Shown: positions 26,888 to 36,684 of the stretch, one piece after another
Numbering within the stretch: the first letter of the stretch is position 1
How the letters are laid out: every line of letters begins with the position of its first letter
DNA from: Methylobacterium oxalidis
GTDB taxonomy: Bacteria > Pseudomonadota > Alphaproteobacteria > Rhizobiales > Beijerinckiaceae
Assembly (NCBI RefSeq): GCF_007992195.1
Contig: NZ_BJZU01000004.1
Coordinates: 62,001 to 126,000 of the forward strand
DNA: 64,000 bases
Reading direction: 5' to 3'
Notes under the pieces: model-generated
Told to the model about the DNA's origin: nothing
The model's database searches: none
Seen by the model: only the letters and a program-made list of their open reading frames with translations
Program-made: the position numbers and the translations under genes

Positions 26888-27352
26888 TCAGACGTTCGCG
26901 GTACCGCCCGGCCCCTGCGCGCGGCGCTTGGCCATGAAGGCGTCGAACTGCTCGCGGTCCTTGGCGCGCTTCAGCTCCTCGACGAACTCGGCGAAGGCCC
27001 GGCTCTCCTCCTGGAGCGCGCGGCGCTGCGCGTCGAGGCGATCGAGCTCGGCCTTGCGGTACTCGTCGAAGGCCCAGTTGCCGGAAGCGCCGTTCGCCGC
27101 CTCGAAGGCGCGGGCGAAGCGGGAGGCGGGGCGTGGCCCGCCGTTCCAAGAGGACACGCCGCGGCTGGCGAGGTCGCGCATCTCGGCGAGCGCCGGGTAG
27201 CCCGCGAGCTTCCAGGCGATGTAGGCGACCGCGAGGGGCCACCAGTAGATGAAGCTCACGACGATCGCGCCGATCTCGATGGAGCGGCGCGGGAAGGGGC
27301 CGCTGCGGCACACCTTGCCGCTCGACCAAGAGGAAGTGGAGGAGAAGCTCAC
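26888..27352 (-). CDS. DUF2852 membrane protein
   Basis: 154 residues with one or two hydrophobic helices (IGAIVVSFIYWWPLAVAYIAWKL, residues 27-49) followed by a soluble coiled-coil C-terminus. The DUF2852 signature is NWAFDEYRKAELDRLDAQRRALQEESRAFAEFVEELKRAKDREQFDAFM. The family is alphaproteobacterial and of unknown function. A perfect palindrome lies 20 bases upstream of the ATG, so transcription is probably controlled there. Confidence 0.88.
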   Translation of the reverse strand: MSFSSTSSWSSGKVCRSGPFPRRSIEIGAIVVSFIYWWPLAVAYIAWKLAGYPALAEMRDLASRGVSSWNGGPRPASRFARAFEAANGASGNWAFDEYRKAELDRLDAQRRALQEESRAFAEFVEELKRAKDREQFDAFMAKRRAQGPGGTANV

Positions 27353-27372
27353 GGTTCACGGCTCCGATGTTA

Positions 27373-27391
27373 ATGTGAACCACATTCACAT
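27373..27391. promoter_or_regulatory. Perfect palindromic operator candidate
   Basis: ATGTGAA-CCACA-TTCACAT is a perfect 7-base inverted repeat with a five-base spacer, lying between tetR and the DUF2852 gene. Size and symmetry suit a dimeric repressor such as the adjacent TetR protein (inference). Confidence 0.6.
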
Positions 27392-27465
27392 GCGGGTGCC
27401 GGATCGGTGTTTCAAGGGCACCCGCACGGCGATTTCGCGGAGCGGCACAGTTGCCGCACCTTCGC

Positions 27466-28092
27466 TCAGTTGGTTCGCGCAGCCTGCGCCCCGTGGACCA
27501 GCGCGAGGACTCCCGCCCGCAGCAGCTCGTACTTGTCGGGCACGCCCGGCCCCTTCGGCAGCTGGCCTGCCGCCGAGAGGGTCGCGAGCCCGTGCGAGAG
27601 GGCCCAGACCTCGAGGGCTATGAACCGCGGAGCGACGCCGCCGAACCCTTCCGGAAAGGTCGATTGCAGCGCCTCGACGAGCAGGTCGAACGGGCTCGGC
27701 CGGCCCGGGATCTCGGGTCCGGGCTGGACGCTGCGCGTCTCGAAGATCGCCGCGTAATAGCCGGGCTCCTCCTCGGCAAAGGCGAGGTAGGCCTCGCCCA
27801 TGCGCGTGAAGCGCTCGAGCGGCGTGCCGCGGGAGGTGAGCGCCCGGGCGAGCCGCTCGGCGAGGTCGGCGAAGCCGCGGCCCGCCACCTCCTCCAGTAG
27901 CGCCTCGCGCCCGCGGAAATGGCGGTAGAGTGCGGCCGGCGTAACGCCGACGAGGCGGGCCGCATCGACCAGCGTGAACCCGCCGACGCCCCGCTCGGCG
28001 ATGAAGCGCCTGGCTGCCTCGATAAGGGCTTCCTTCAGGTTCCCGTGATGGTAGCTGCGCCGGTCGCCCGGTCCGTCGCGCCAGGGTCGCAC
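27466..28092 (-). CDS. TetR/AcrR-family transcriptional regulator
   Basis: A 208-residue repressor-type protein. The N-terminal helix-turn-helix is ALIEAARRFIAERGVGGFTLVDAARLVGVTPAALYRHFRGREALLEEVA. The C-terminal ligand domain resembles the WHG type (PGYYAAIFE, WALSHGLATLSAAGQL). The GTG at 28092 is chosen because GAGGAG lies eight bases upstream; upstream codons show no protein-like sequence. The ligand is unknown. The palindrome between it and the DUF2852 gene is a candidate target. Confidence 0.88.
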   Translation of the reverse strand: MRPWRDGPGDRRSYHHGNLKEALIEAARRFIAERGVGGFTLVDAARLVGVTPAALYRHFRGREALLEEVAGRGFADLAERLARALTSRGTPLERFTRMGEAYLAFAEEEPGYYAAIFETRSVQPGPEIPGRPSPFDLLVEALQSTFPEGFGGVAPRFIALEVWALSHGLATLSAAGQLPKGPGVPDKYELLRAGVLALVHGAQAARTN

Positions 28093-28343
28093 AGGGTTCT
28101 CCTCACACGCCTTCGCCCATCGGCATACGAACGAGCGGCCGCATGGTTTCAGCCTCGACCTCTCCCCTAGCACGGCAGACGTCGTTTTCGACCCGCATTG
28201 TGCAACAGTAGACAGGAGAGATCGGCGCCGATGCGTCTTGAGGCAGACTAGGGGCGCCTGTAACGGTGTCGTGATGCAGCTCCGTGACACCGCCTCGACT
28301 GTGACCGCTCTTCCCACCCGCGGCCGGCCCGCGCGCTGAGCCG

Positions 28344-28646
28344 ATGGCCTTCGTCAGCCTGAAAGCCTGGAAGGCCCGCTCGGCGGAGCAGGCCGCGCTC
28401 GCGGGCCGCCTGAAGGCCGAGATCGCGACGGCGCTCGCGCTCGGCCCCGCGGACGCGCTCACGCTCAACGCCATCGCCTGCCCGGATCCCGGCTGCCCGG
28501 ACATCGAGACCGTGGTCCTGGTCATGCGGGACCGCGAGCCGACCCGGGCCTTCCGCATCCGGCGTCCGATGGAGTCGATCGAGGCCGCCGATATCGCGGC
28601 GGTGGCGGAGGAGGAAAGCCAGCGACGCGCGGTCGGGACGGTGTGA
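28344..28646 (+). CDS. Conserved-looking small cytoplasmic protein of unknown function
   Basis: 100 residues without signal or membrane segment. Notable is ACPDPGCPDIETVVLVM, with two cysteines in a short Cys-Pro-Asp repeat, followed by a basic strand (RDREPTRAFRIRRPMESI). The predicted mix is one long helix, beta strands and a C-terminal helix. It is divergent from tetR over a 251-base gap. I do not recognise a named family. Confidence 0.65.
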   Translation: MAFVSLKAWKARSAEQAALAGRLKAEIATALALGPADALTLNAIACPDPGCPDIETVVLVMRDREPTRAFRIRRPMESIEAADIAAVAEEESQRRAVGTV

Positions 28647-28683
28647 TCCCGGCCCGGACCGGCGCCCTGATAGGGCGCGACCT

Positions 28684-28720
28684 GCCCCCCTCCCGCTCGG
28701 GAGAGGGTTGGGGTGAGGGG
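28684..28720. repeat. REP-like palindromic element 1
   Basis: CCCTCCCGCTCGGGAGAGGG forms an imperfect hairpin followed by TTGGGGTGAGGGG, a layout common to REP-like intergenic elements in Hyphomicrobiales. It is the first of three related hairpins in this gap. Confidence 0.6.
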
Positions 28721-28775
28721 TGCGCGTTGTCCGGAGAGGTCGCACCCCGCACCCGGTCGGCTCACGCCGCCTCAG

Positions 28776-28795
28776 ACCTCCCGAACGGGAGAGGT
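28776..28795. repeat. REP-like palindromic element 2
   Basis: ACCTCCCGAACGGGAGAGGT pairs its two ends around AA with a two-base offset. It shares the CGGGAGAGG core with its neighbours. Confidence 0.55.
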
Positions 28796-28842
28796 GGGCG
28801 CCGGCTCCGCCGGTGCTGCCCTGAAATGATAGGTCCCGGGTT

Positions 28843-28864
28843 CCCTCTACCGTGCGGGAGAGGG
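28843..28864. repeat. REP-like palindromic element 3
   Basis: The arms CCCTCTACCG and CGGGAGAGGG pair with one mismatch around TG. It is the third copy of the CGGGAGAGG hairpin family and lies 27 bases beyond the deoB stop, where it may also protect or terminate the mRNA. Confidence 0.55.
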
Positions 28865-28890
28865 CGAGGACCTGGTTCCGTCAGCGTCCG

Positions 28891-30111
28891 TCAGAGCCAG
28901 GACGTTCCGTGCTCGGGCGCCCGCACGCCGAGATGCGCGGCGACCGAGGCGCCGATATCGGCGAAGCTCTCCCGCCTCCCGAGATCGCGGACCGCGATGC
29001 CCGGACCGAAGGCGAGGACCGGCACCTGCTCGCGGGTGTGCTCGGTGCCGGTCCAAGTCGGGTCGTTGCCGTGGTCGGCCGTGACGATGCAGAGGTCGCC
29101 CGGCCGGAGCACCGCGTCGATCTCCGGCACGCGCGCATCGAACGCCTCGAGCTCGGCGGCGTAGCCCGGGAGGTCGCGGCGGTGGCCGAACTCGGTGTCG
29201 AAATCCACGAGGTTCACGAAGACGAGGCCGCCGTCCGGCAGGTCGAGGAAGGCTGCGAGCGCCGCGGTCAGGCAGGCGTCGTTGCCGCCCGGCTTGATCT
29301 CACGGCCGGTCGCCCGGTGGGCGAAGATGTCGCCGATCTTGCCCACGCTCACCACCGCGCGCCCGGCTTCCGCGAGGATGTCGAGCAGGGTCGGCGCGGG
29401 CGGCGTGACGGCGAAGTCCTTGCGGTTGCCGGTGCGCCGGAACCCCGTCGCCTCCGAGCCGACGAAGGGCCGTGCGATGACACGCCCGACACGGTAGGCG
29501 TCGCAGAGATCGCGGGCGACCCGGCAGAGCTCGTAGAGACGCTCCAGCCCGAAGCTCTCCTCGTGGGCGGCGATCTGGAAGACGCTGTCGGCGGAGGTGT
29601 AGCAGATCGGCCGGCCCGTGCGGACGTGCTCGGCTCCGAGCGCGTCGATGATCGCGATGCCCGAGGCGTGGCGGTCGCCGAGGATGCCGGGAAGGCCGCC
29701 CGCCTCGATCAGCGCCCGGGTCAGCTCCGGCGGGAATGCCGGCTGCGCGTCGGGAAAGTGCCCCCAATCCTCGAGCATCGGCAGGCCGACGATCTCCCAG
29801 TGACCGGAGGGCGTGTCCTTGCCCGCCGCCGTCTCGACGGCGTGCCCGTAGGCGCCGCGCGGGAGTGCGCCCGGCTCGAGGCCCGGTGGCACCCGGCCCG
29901 TCGCGCCGCGGGCGGCAAGGCCCAGACCCCGCTCCGTCAGGTGCGGAAGGCGCAAGGGACCGGCACGCAGCGGTGCCCGGTCGCCGCGCCCGGCCGCGCA
30001 GCCCTCCGCGATGTGGCCGACCGTGTCCGAGCCCGCGTCGCCGTAGCGCGCGCCGTCCGGCGCCCCGCCGATGCCGACGGAATCGAGCACGATGAGCAGG
30101 GCGCGTGGCAT
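28891..30111 (-). CDS. deoB: Phosphopentomutase DeoB
   Basis: A 406-residue alkaline-phosphatase-superfamily mutase that interconverts (deoxy)ribose 1- and 5-phosphate. Metal-site motifs are [20 protein letters not shown] (phosphorylated Thr), [14 protein letters not shown] and [13 protein letters not shown], with the distal [13 protein letters not shown]. It starts ten bases after the upstream ABC ATPase gene, so the two are probably one operon. It fits nucleoside salvage together with upp. Confidence 0.96.
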   Translation of the reverse strand: MPRALLIVLDSVGIGGAPDGARYGDAGSDTVGHIAEGCAAGRGDRAPLRAGPLRLPHLTERGLGLAARGATGRVPPGLEPGALPRGAYGHAVETAAGKDTPSGHWEIVGLPMLEDWGHFPDAQPAFPPELTRALIEAGGLPGILGDRHASGIAIIDALGAEHVRTGRPICYTSADSVFQIAAHEESFGLERLYELCRVARDLCDAYRVGRVIARPFVGSEATGFRRTGNRKDFAVTPPAPTLLDILAEAGRAVVSVGKIGDIFAHRATGREIKPGGNDACLTAALAAFLDLPDGGLVFVNLVDFDTEFGHRRDLPGYAAELEAFDARVPEIDAVLRPGDLCIVTADHGNDPTWTGTEHTREQVPVLAFGPGIAVRDLGRRESFADIGASVAAHLGVRAPEHGTSWL

Positions 30112-30121
30112 CGGCCTTCCC

Positions 30122-31756
<1,635 letters not shown>

Positions 31757-31830
31757 CCCGGGCGGACACGGCTGTGCCGTTGCTTATAGCGCGGGCGGGC
31801 CCGAGGGCGAACGCGGAGCGGGGCGGCCGA

Positions 31831-32859
31831 ATGACCGATGCGCGGATTGATCGGGCGGCTCACGGCGCTATTAACCGCCCCGTGATCTTAGCAGCCAAGA
31901 TGTTCGGGCCCGCGCTCGCCGCCGCTCTTCTCCTCCCGATGCCCGCGCACGCGGTGCCCTCGGAGGGCGCGACCGAGACCGTCGAGCAGGCGCTCTGCCG
32001 GCTGATCGAAGGGTCCGCGCGCACGCACGGGCTGCCCGTCCCGTTCCTGACGCGGCTGATCTGGCGGGAGAGCAGCTTCCGCGTCGGCGTCGTCAGCCCG
32101 GCGGGCGCGCAGGGCGTGGCGCAGTTCATGCCGGGCACCGCCCGCGAGCGCGGTCTCCTCGACCCGTTCGACCCGGAGCAGGCCATCCCGCACGCGGCGC
32201 ACCTCCTGTCCGATCACAGGCGCCAGTTCGGCAATCTCGGCCTCGCGGCGGCCGCCTACAACGGCGGCCCGACCCGCGTCGCCAACTGGCTTGCCGGCTC
32301 CGGCGGCCTGCCCGCGGAGACGCGCTCCTACGTCTACGCGATCACGGGGCGACCGGCGGAGGATTGGCGTCCCGGCTCCGCCACGGTCGAGCTGGGGCCG
32401 CCGGAGGGCAGGCCGGCGCAGTCCGCCAAGGACAAGCCCGCCGACAGGCCAGAGGCCGCCGGGAAGGCGGGCGAGAAGCCGGAGGAGAAGACGGCGAAGG
32501 CCGAGGCATCTGCGGACGCGCCGCAGACCTGCCTGCAGGTGACGGCGGCGTTGCGCGTGCCATCGCGCGGAGACCGGTTCGCGCTCGGCCTCAACGAAGG
32601 GCCGGCCGCGCCCTGGGGCATCCAGCTCGCGGGCAACTTCTCGAAGGCGCTGGCGCTCCAGAGCTTCTCGCGGGCGCGCAACCTCTACGCAAGCGTGATC
32701 GGCGAGGTCCGCCCGATGATCATCGGCACCCGCCTGCGCAACCGCGGCACCCGCGCCTTCTACCGCATCCGCATCCCGGCCCAGAGCCGTCAGGCGGCCG
32801 ACGGCTTGTGCGGCAAGATCCGCACCGTGGGCGGGGCCTGCATCGTCCTGAAGACCTGA
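31831..32859 (+). CDS. Lytic transglycosylase with C-terminal SPOR domain
   Basis: About 342 residues. A hydrophobic export segment ends PMPAHA. The SLT domain has the catalytic Glu80 in LIWRESSF, SPAGAQGVAQFMPGTA and AAAAYNGGPTRVANWL. A Lys/Glu/Pro-rich linker leads to a C-terminal SPOR-like domain (ALALQSFSRARNLYASVIG, FYRIRIPAQSRQAADGLCGKIRTVGGACIVL). SPOR domains bind denuded septal glycan, so a role in peptidoglycan cleavage at division is likely. The start is uncertain: ATG 31831, GTG 31882 and ATG 31900 are in frame. Confidence 0.85.
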   Translation: MTDARIDRAAHGAINRPVILAAKMFGPALAAALLLPMPAHAVPSEGATETVEQALCRLIEGSARTHGLPVPFLTRLIWRESSFRVGVVSPAGAQGVAQFMPGTARERGLLDPFDPEQAIPHAAHLLSDHRRQFGNLGLAAAAYNGGPTRVANWLAGSGGLPAETRSYVYAITGRPAEDWRPGSATVELGPPEGRPAQSAKDKPADRPEAAGKAGEKPEEKTAKAEASADAPQTCLQVTAALRVPSRGDRFALGLNEGPAAPWGIQLAGNFSKALALQSFSRARNLYASVIGEVRPMIIGTRLRNRGTRAFYRIRIPAQSRQAADGLCGKIRTVGGACIVLKT

Positions 32860-32957
32860 CCCGCGCCGGGCCGCTGTCCGTCCGAAACCATACCTTGGCC
32901 ATGAATCCGCCCCGACCGGCGTGCGATCACGCGACTCGGCGCGAAACAGAGAGATGC

Positions 32958-33866
32958 ATGCTCAGAGCCTTCACCGCGATCGCCAGCCTCGTCTGCCTCG
33001 CCCTCGCGGCGCTCGGGATGGGCGGCTGCTCGCCGCTCGCGCTGTTCGACGCGCTGGGACCGCGGGACAACGGCGGCCGCCAAGCCCTGCGCAACCAGCC
33101 CTTCGGCGAGAACCCGCGTCGCCGCCTCGACGTGTTCGTGCCCGTGGATGCGCCCGAGCACGCGCCGGTGCTGGTGTTCTTCTACGGCGGCTCCTGGCAG
33201 AGCGGAGCCAAGGAGGATTACGCCTTCGTGGGCCACGCCCTCGCGGCGCAGGGCTTCGTGACCGTGCTGCCCGACTATCGGCTCTACCCGGAAGCGGCCT
33301 TCCCGGGCTTCCTGGAGGACGGGGCGGCGGCGATCGCCTGGGTGCGGGACAACATCGCGGAGTATGGCGGCGATCCGCGCCGGATCGTGCTCGCCGGGCA
33401 CTCGGCGGGCGCCTACAACGCGGTGATGCTCGGCCTCGATCCGCGCTACCTGCGGGCGGAGGGCGTCGACCCCAAGGTGATCCGGGCCGTGGCGGGGCTC
33501 TCAGGCCCCTACGACTTCCACCCCTTCGACCACGACACCTCGAAACGGGTCTTCGGGCAGGCGCCCGATCCGGCCCGAACCCAGCCCGTGACCTTCGCCG
33601 GGCCGCACTCGCCGCCCGCCTTCCTGGCGACCGGCGAGGCCGACACGGTCGTCCGCCCGCGCAACACACGGAGCCTCGCGGCGAAGCTCCGTGCCGCCCG
33701 CGTGCCGGTGCAGGAGCGGATCTATCCGGGGCTCGACCACACCGACACACTGCTCGCGCTGTCCGTGACCTTCCGCTCGAAGGCGCCCGAACTCGCCGAG
33801 ATGGCCGCCTTCCTCAAGGCGCAGGCCATGCCGCGACAGCAGATGACGGTGGGCGTCCGGTACTGA
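32958..33866 (+). CDS. Alpha/beta hydrolase lipoprotein (carboxylesterase/lipase-like)
   Basis: 302 residues. The signal ends in a lipobox with Cys24 (LGMGGC), predicting a lipid anchor. The hydrolase domain has the oxyanion motif FFYGGSWQSG, the nucleophile Ser149 in AGHSAGAYN, Asp in TGEADTVV and His in GLDHTDT. This is the arrangement of BD-FAE/HSL-like esterases. The substrate is unknown and the location probably periplasmic. It follows the transglycosylase after 98 bases on the same strand. Confidence 0.87.
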   Translation: MLRAFTAIASLVCLALAALGMGGCSPLALFDALGPRDNGGRQALRNQPFGENPRRRLDVFVPVDAPEHAPVLVFFYGGSWQSGAKEDYAFVGHALAAQGFVTVLPDYRLYPEAAFPGFLEDGAAAIAWVRDNIAEYGGDPRRIVLAGHSAGAYNAVMLGLDPRYLRAEGVDPKVIRAVAGLSGPYDFHPFDHDTSKRVFGQAPDPARTQPVTFAGPHSPPAFLATGEADTVVRPRNTRSLAAKLRAARVPVQERIYPGLDHTDTLLALSVTFRSKAPELAEMAAFLKAQAMPRQQMTVGVRY

Positions 33867-33878
33867 CGTGCCGAGGGG

Positions 33879-34637
33879 TCAGGCGCTGACGCGCTCGGAT
33901 TCGTTCGCGTCGAGGTGGCGGCCCTCGCGGTCGAGGTGCAGGTAGTTCACGTTGAACTGTGCGACGGCCTGGAGCGCGCGCAGGTCCGGGATCGACAGGC
34001 GCTTGCCACGCAGCACGATCAGGCCGCTCGCGCGCAACTCCTGCAGCACCCGGTTGACGTGCACGTTCGACAGGCCCGTCGCATCGCCGAGCTCCACCTG
34101 GGTGACCGGCAGCAGGCAGCTGTCGCCCTCCGTCAGCCCGACCCCGCGCAGCCGGATGAACAGCTCGCACAGGAGGTGCCCGATCCGCTCCAGGCCGGTG
34201 CGCTGGCCGAGGTTGACCGTCCACTCCCGCTGGATCGCCGCCGTCACCAGTGTCTCCCACCAGAGCGCCTGCGTGATGCGCGGGTGCTCGTCGGTCAGAC
34301 GGAGCATCTGGTCGCGGTGGATCTCGGCCAGCCGCACGGGCGTGATGGTGCCGATCGCGTGGTCCATCTCGCGCAGGACGAAGACGTGCGGGTCGCACAG
34401 GTCGCCGGGCAGGAAGAACGAGATGATCTGCCGGCGCCCGTCCTCCAGCTGCTTGTAGCGGTAGGCCCAGCCCTCCAGGATCAGGTTGACGTGCTCGGGC
34501 GCGTCGCCCTCGCTGATGATGTCCTGATGGGCGCCGAGGAACCGGACCTTCTGCGTCGCGGTATTCACAACAGCCTGCCGGTTCGACGCGGACAGGCGCG
34601 TAAACTGTTCGAGCTTGCGGATGAGGTGCTGCGGCAT
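33879..34637 (-). CDS. Crp/Fnr-family transcriptional regulator
   Basis: 252 residues. The cyclic-nucleotide-binding-like domain (GAHQDIISEGDAPEHVNLILEGWAYRYKQLEDGRRQIISFFLPGD) is followed by a dimerisation helix and a winged helix (LGDATGLSNVHVNRVLQELRASGLIVLRGKRLSI). There is no Fnr-type Cys cluster and the cAMP pocket is not conserved, so it is one of the many Crp/Fnr paralogues of Methylobacterium-like genomes. The ATG at 34637 matches MPQHLIRKLEQF; a longer frame adds unlikely residues. It is divergent from the DUF6894-type gene. Confidence 0.9.
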   Translation of the reverse strand: MPQHLIRKLEQFTRLSASNRQAVVNTATQKVRFLGAHQDIISEGDAPEHVNLILEGWAYRYKQLEDGRRQIISFFLPGDLCDPHVFVLREMDHAIGTITPVRLAEIHRDQMLRLTDEHPRITQALWWETLVTAAIQREWTVNLGQRTGLERIGHLLCELFIRLRGVGLTEGDSCLLPVTQVELGDATGLSNVHVNRVLQELRASGLIVLRGKRLSIPDLRALQAVAQFNVNYLHLDREGRHLDANESERVSA

Positions 34638-34748
34638 GCCCACCACTGCGACGCGGAAGCGCAACCACACTAGCACGACCTCGGACCCAAAAACTTACGT
34701 ATGTGAACTTTGAAACTTGGGCGGTGGGCCTGCGTATTGATTCATCAC

Positions 34749-34762
34749 GGATCGTTCGATCC
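34749..34762. promoter_or_regulatory. Palindrome upstream of the DUF6894-type gene
   Basis: GGATCG-TT-CGATCC is a perfect 14-base palindrome, 28 bases before the start of the 34790 gene and inside the shared, AT-richer control region with the Crp/Fnr gene. It is a candidate operator. Confidence 0.4.
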
Positions 34763-34789
34763 GCTCCACGAACGTGGCTGGGCCACCGA

Positions 34790-35215
34790 ATGCCCCACTA
34801 TTACTTTCATCTGCGTACCCCGCACGGGCTCCAGTGGGACACGGAGGGCGTCCCGTTCACGGGTCTCGACGAGGCCTATCTCGACGTCTGCCGGGCGATC
34901 GCGGAGATGGCTGTCGACCTGATCCAGGCCGGGATGCCGCGGGTTGAGCTCCTGCGCTACGATTTTGAGATCGCGGATCGCGAGGGACGCCTCCTGATGG
35001 ACGTCCCGTTCGCGGAAGTCCTCGACCGGAACTCCGTCCCGGCGCGGCACCGGGGCGGACGGGGCGCAGGCGCCGAGATCGAGCGGACCCGGCACCTGAT
35101 CGCGCTGCTGCACCAGCAGCGGGAGGCCCTATGCGCCAACCTGTCCCGGACCCGGGAACTCCTCGACCGTCTCCGATCCAGGGACCGCGACCCGCGAACG
35201 ATGCACCGGGCCTGA
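34790..35215 (+). CDS. DUF6894-type small protein
   Basis: 141 residues. The N-terminal half has the pattern of small alphaproteobacterial proteins of this type: MPHYYFHLRTPHG, then DTEGVPFTGLDEAYLDVCRAIAEMA, then a strand pair ELLRYDFEIADREGRLLMDVPFAEV. A basic linker and a C-terminal coiled-coil-like helix follow (ERTRHLIALLHQQREALCANLSRTRELLDRLRS). Function unknown; copies are numerous in Methylobacterium-like genomes. The ATG at 34790 matches the conserved start. Confidence 0.8.
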   Translation: MPHYYFHLRTPHGLQWDTEGVPFTGLDEAYLDVCRAIAEMAVDLIQAGMPRVELLRYDFEIADREGRLLMDVPFAEVLDRNSVPARHRGGRGAGAEIERTRHLIALLHQQREALCANLSRTRELLDRLRSRDRDPRTMHRA

Positions 35216-35337
35216 GCTTCGCCCGATCCATCAACCTTACGATCCGAAAGCCGGGCACAGCGGCGACATGACCCGCGGAGACCGTCGCGCCCCGCGCTAG
35301 AATACGGCTTCGCCGGGCCGCGCCCGCCAACCAGCCC

Positions 35338-36678
35338 GTGAGGCCGCGTCCCGTGTCATCGGCTGCAGAGATCGACGCCGGCAGGATCGCCGAGAGCCGC
35401 GCCGCTCCGGCCACCCGGGACATCCCGGACTGGATGCGGGTCGCGCTGAACGGCACGGTCATCGTCGTGTTCTGGAACCATCTCTGGTTCTCGGACCTCA
35501 GCGACCGCTCGCTGCTGGAGGCGGCCGAGTCCGGCAGCTTCCTGACGCAGGCCACCTTCATCGGGCTCGGGCTCGCCATGGCAGCCGCCCTCTGGCACCT
35601 CGGCCTCGAGCGCCTGCGGCCGCTCCTCAGCTGGCCGATCCTCCTGTGCGCCGGCTGGCTCGCACTCACCATCCTGACCTCCGTCGAGCCGCTGCTCTCG
35701 ATCCGGCGCTCGATCCTGCTCCTCATCGCCGCGATGCTCGCAGCGGGCGTCCTGGTCGTGGCGCGCTCGGCGCGCCAGTTCGCGCTGACGCTCGCGGGAA
35801 GCGCGCTCATCATCGTCGTCTCCTCCTTCCTGGCGGTCGCCCTCGTCCCGCACCTCGCGGTCCACTCGGCCTTCGACGTGCAGGCGGAGCCGGACCACGC
35901 GGGCCTCTGGCGCGGGATCTTCCCGCACAAGAACGAGGCCGGCTCGGTGATGGTGATCCTGATCCTCGTCGGTCTCTACGTCGCGGCGACGGCGAGCCGG
36001 TTCTACGGCTGGACGATCGTGGTGCTCTCCGCGATCTTCCTCGTCGGCGCGGGCTCGAAGACCGCGATGGCGACGCTGCCGGTCATCCTCGTCGTCACCA
36101 GCCTGTGCCAGGTGGTCCGCGGCCGCGTGCTGCGCGTCCTCCTCCTCGTCGCGCCGATCCTCGCCTTCTCGGTGATCTCGATCGGGTCGGTCTTCATTCC
36201 GCCGGTGAAGGAGGTGCTTGAAGCCCTCCTCAAGGACGCGACCTTCACGGGTCGCAGCGAGATCTGGCAATTCGCCGTCGAGAACATCCTCAACCGGCCG
36301 CTGCAGGGCTGGGGCTACGGTGCCTTCTGGCTCACCGAGCGCACGATGTACGGCAGCGCCACGATCTCGACCTGGGTGAACTCGGCGCGCCACGCGCACA
36401 ACGCATTCCTGGACTCGGCCCTGACCACGGGCTTCCCCGGCCTCGTCCTCGCGCTGCTCGCCTACGTCTACGGCCCCTTGCGCGACCTGAACCGGATCGC
36501 GGCCGACCGGCCCCTCGACCCGACCACGATGCTGTTCCTGCGCCTGTGGTTCTTCGCGATGATCTCGGCCTCGTTCGAATCGGTGCTGTTCAACGGCAAC
36601 AATCCGACCTGCTGCATGGTGATGCTCGCGATCTTCGGGCTGCGCATGCGCACGCAGCACGCGCTGGTCCGAGGCTGA
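35338..36678 (+). CDS. O-antigen ligase/polymerase-like membrane protein
   Basis: 446 residues with about ten to twelve membrane helices. The Wzy/WaaL-type region includes GIFPHKNEAGSVMVI, a large extracytoplasmic loop TGRSEIWQFAVENILNRPLQGWGYGAFW, and the conserved HAHNAFLDSALTTGFPGLVLAL. Such proteins join or polymerise lipid-linked glycans at the periplasmic face. ExoQ-like polysaccharide polymerase and O-antigen ligase are both possible. The gene is isolated, with no glycosyltransferase beside it. The start is GTG 35338 (or GTG 35353); no ribosome-binding site decides. Confidence 0.87.
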   Translation: MRPRPVSSAAEIDAGRIAESRAAPATRDIPDWMRVALNGTVIVVFWNHLWFSDLSDRSLLEAAESGSFLTQATFIGLGLAMAAALWHLGLERLRPLLSWPILLCAGWLALTILTSVEPLLSIRRSILLLIAAMLAAGVLVVARSARQFALTLAGSALIIVVSSFLAVALVPHLAVHSAFDVQAEPDHAGLWRGIFPHKNEAGSVMVILILVGLYVAATASRFYGWTIVVLSAIFLVGAGSKTAMATLPVILVVTSLCQVVRGRVLRVLLLVAPILAFSVISIGSVFIPPVKEVLEALLKDATFTGRSEIWQFAVENILNRPLQGWGYGAFWLTERTMYGSATISTWVNSARHAHNAFLDSALTTGFPGLVLALLAYVYGPLRDLNRIAADRPLDPTTMLFLRLWFFAMISASFESVLFNGNNPTCCMVMLAIFGLRMRTQHALVRG

Positions 36679-36684
36679 GGCGGC

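Noticed and set aside
28264..28292. CGGTGTC...GACACCG inverted repeat in the tetR upstream region as a TetR operator
   Set aside because: The spacer is 15 bases and the site is 172 bases from the tetR start; the 27373 palindrome is a far better candidate.
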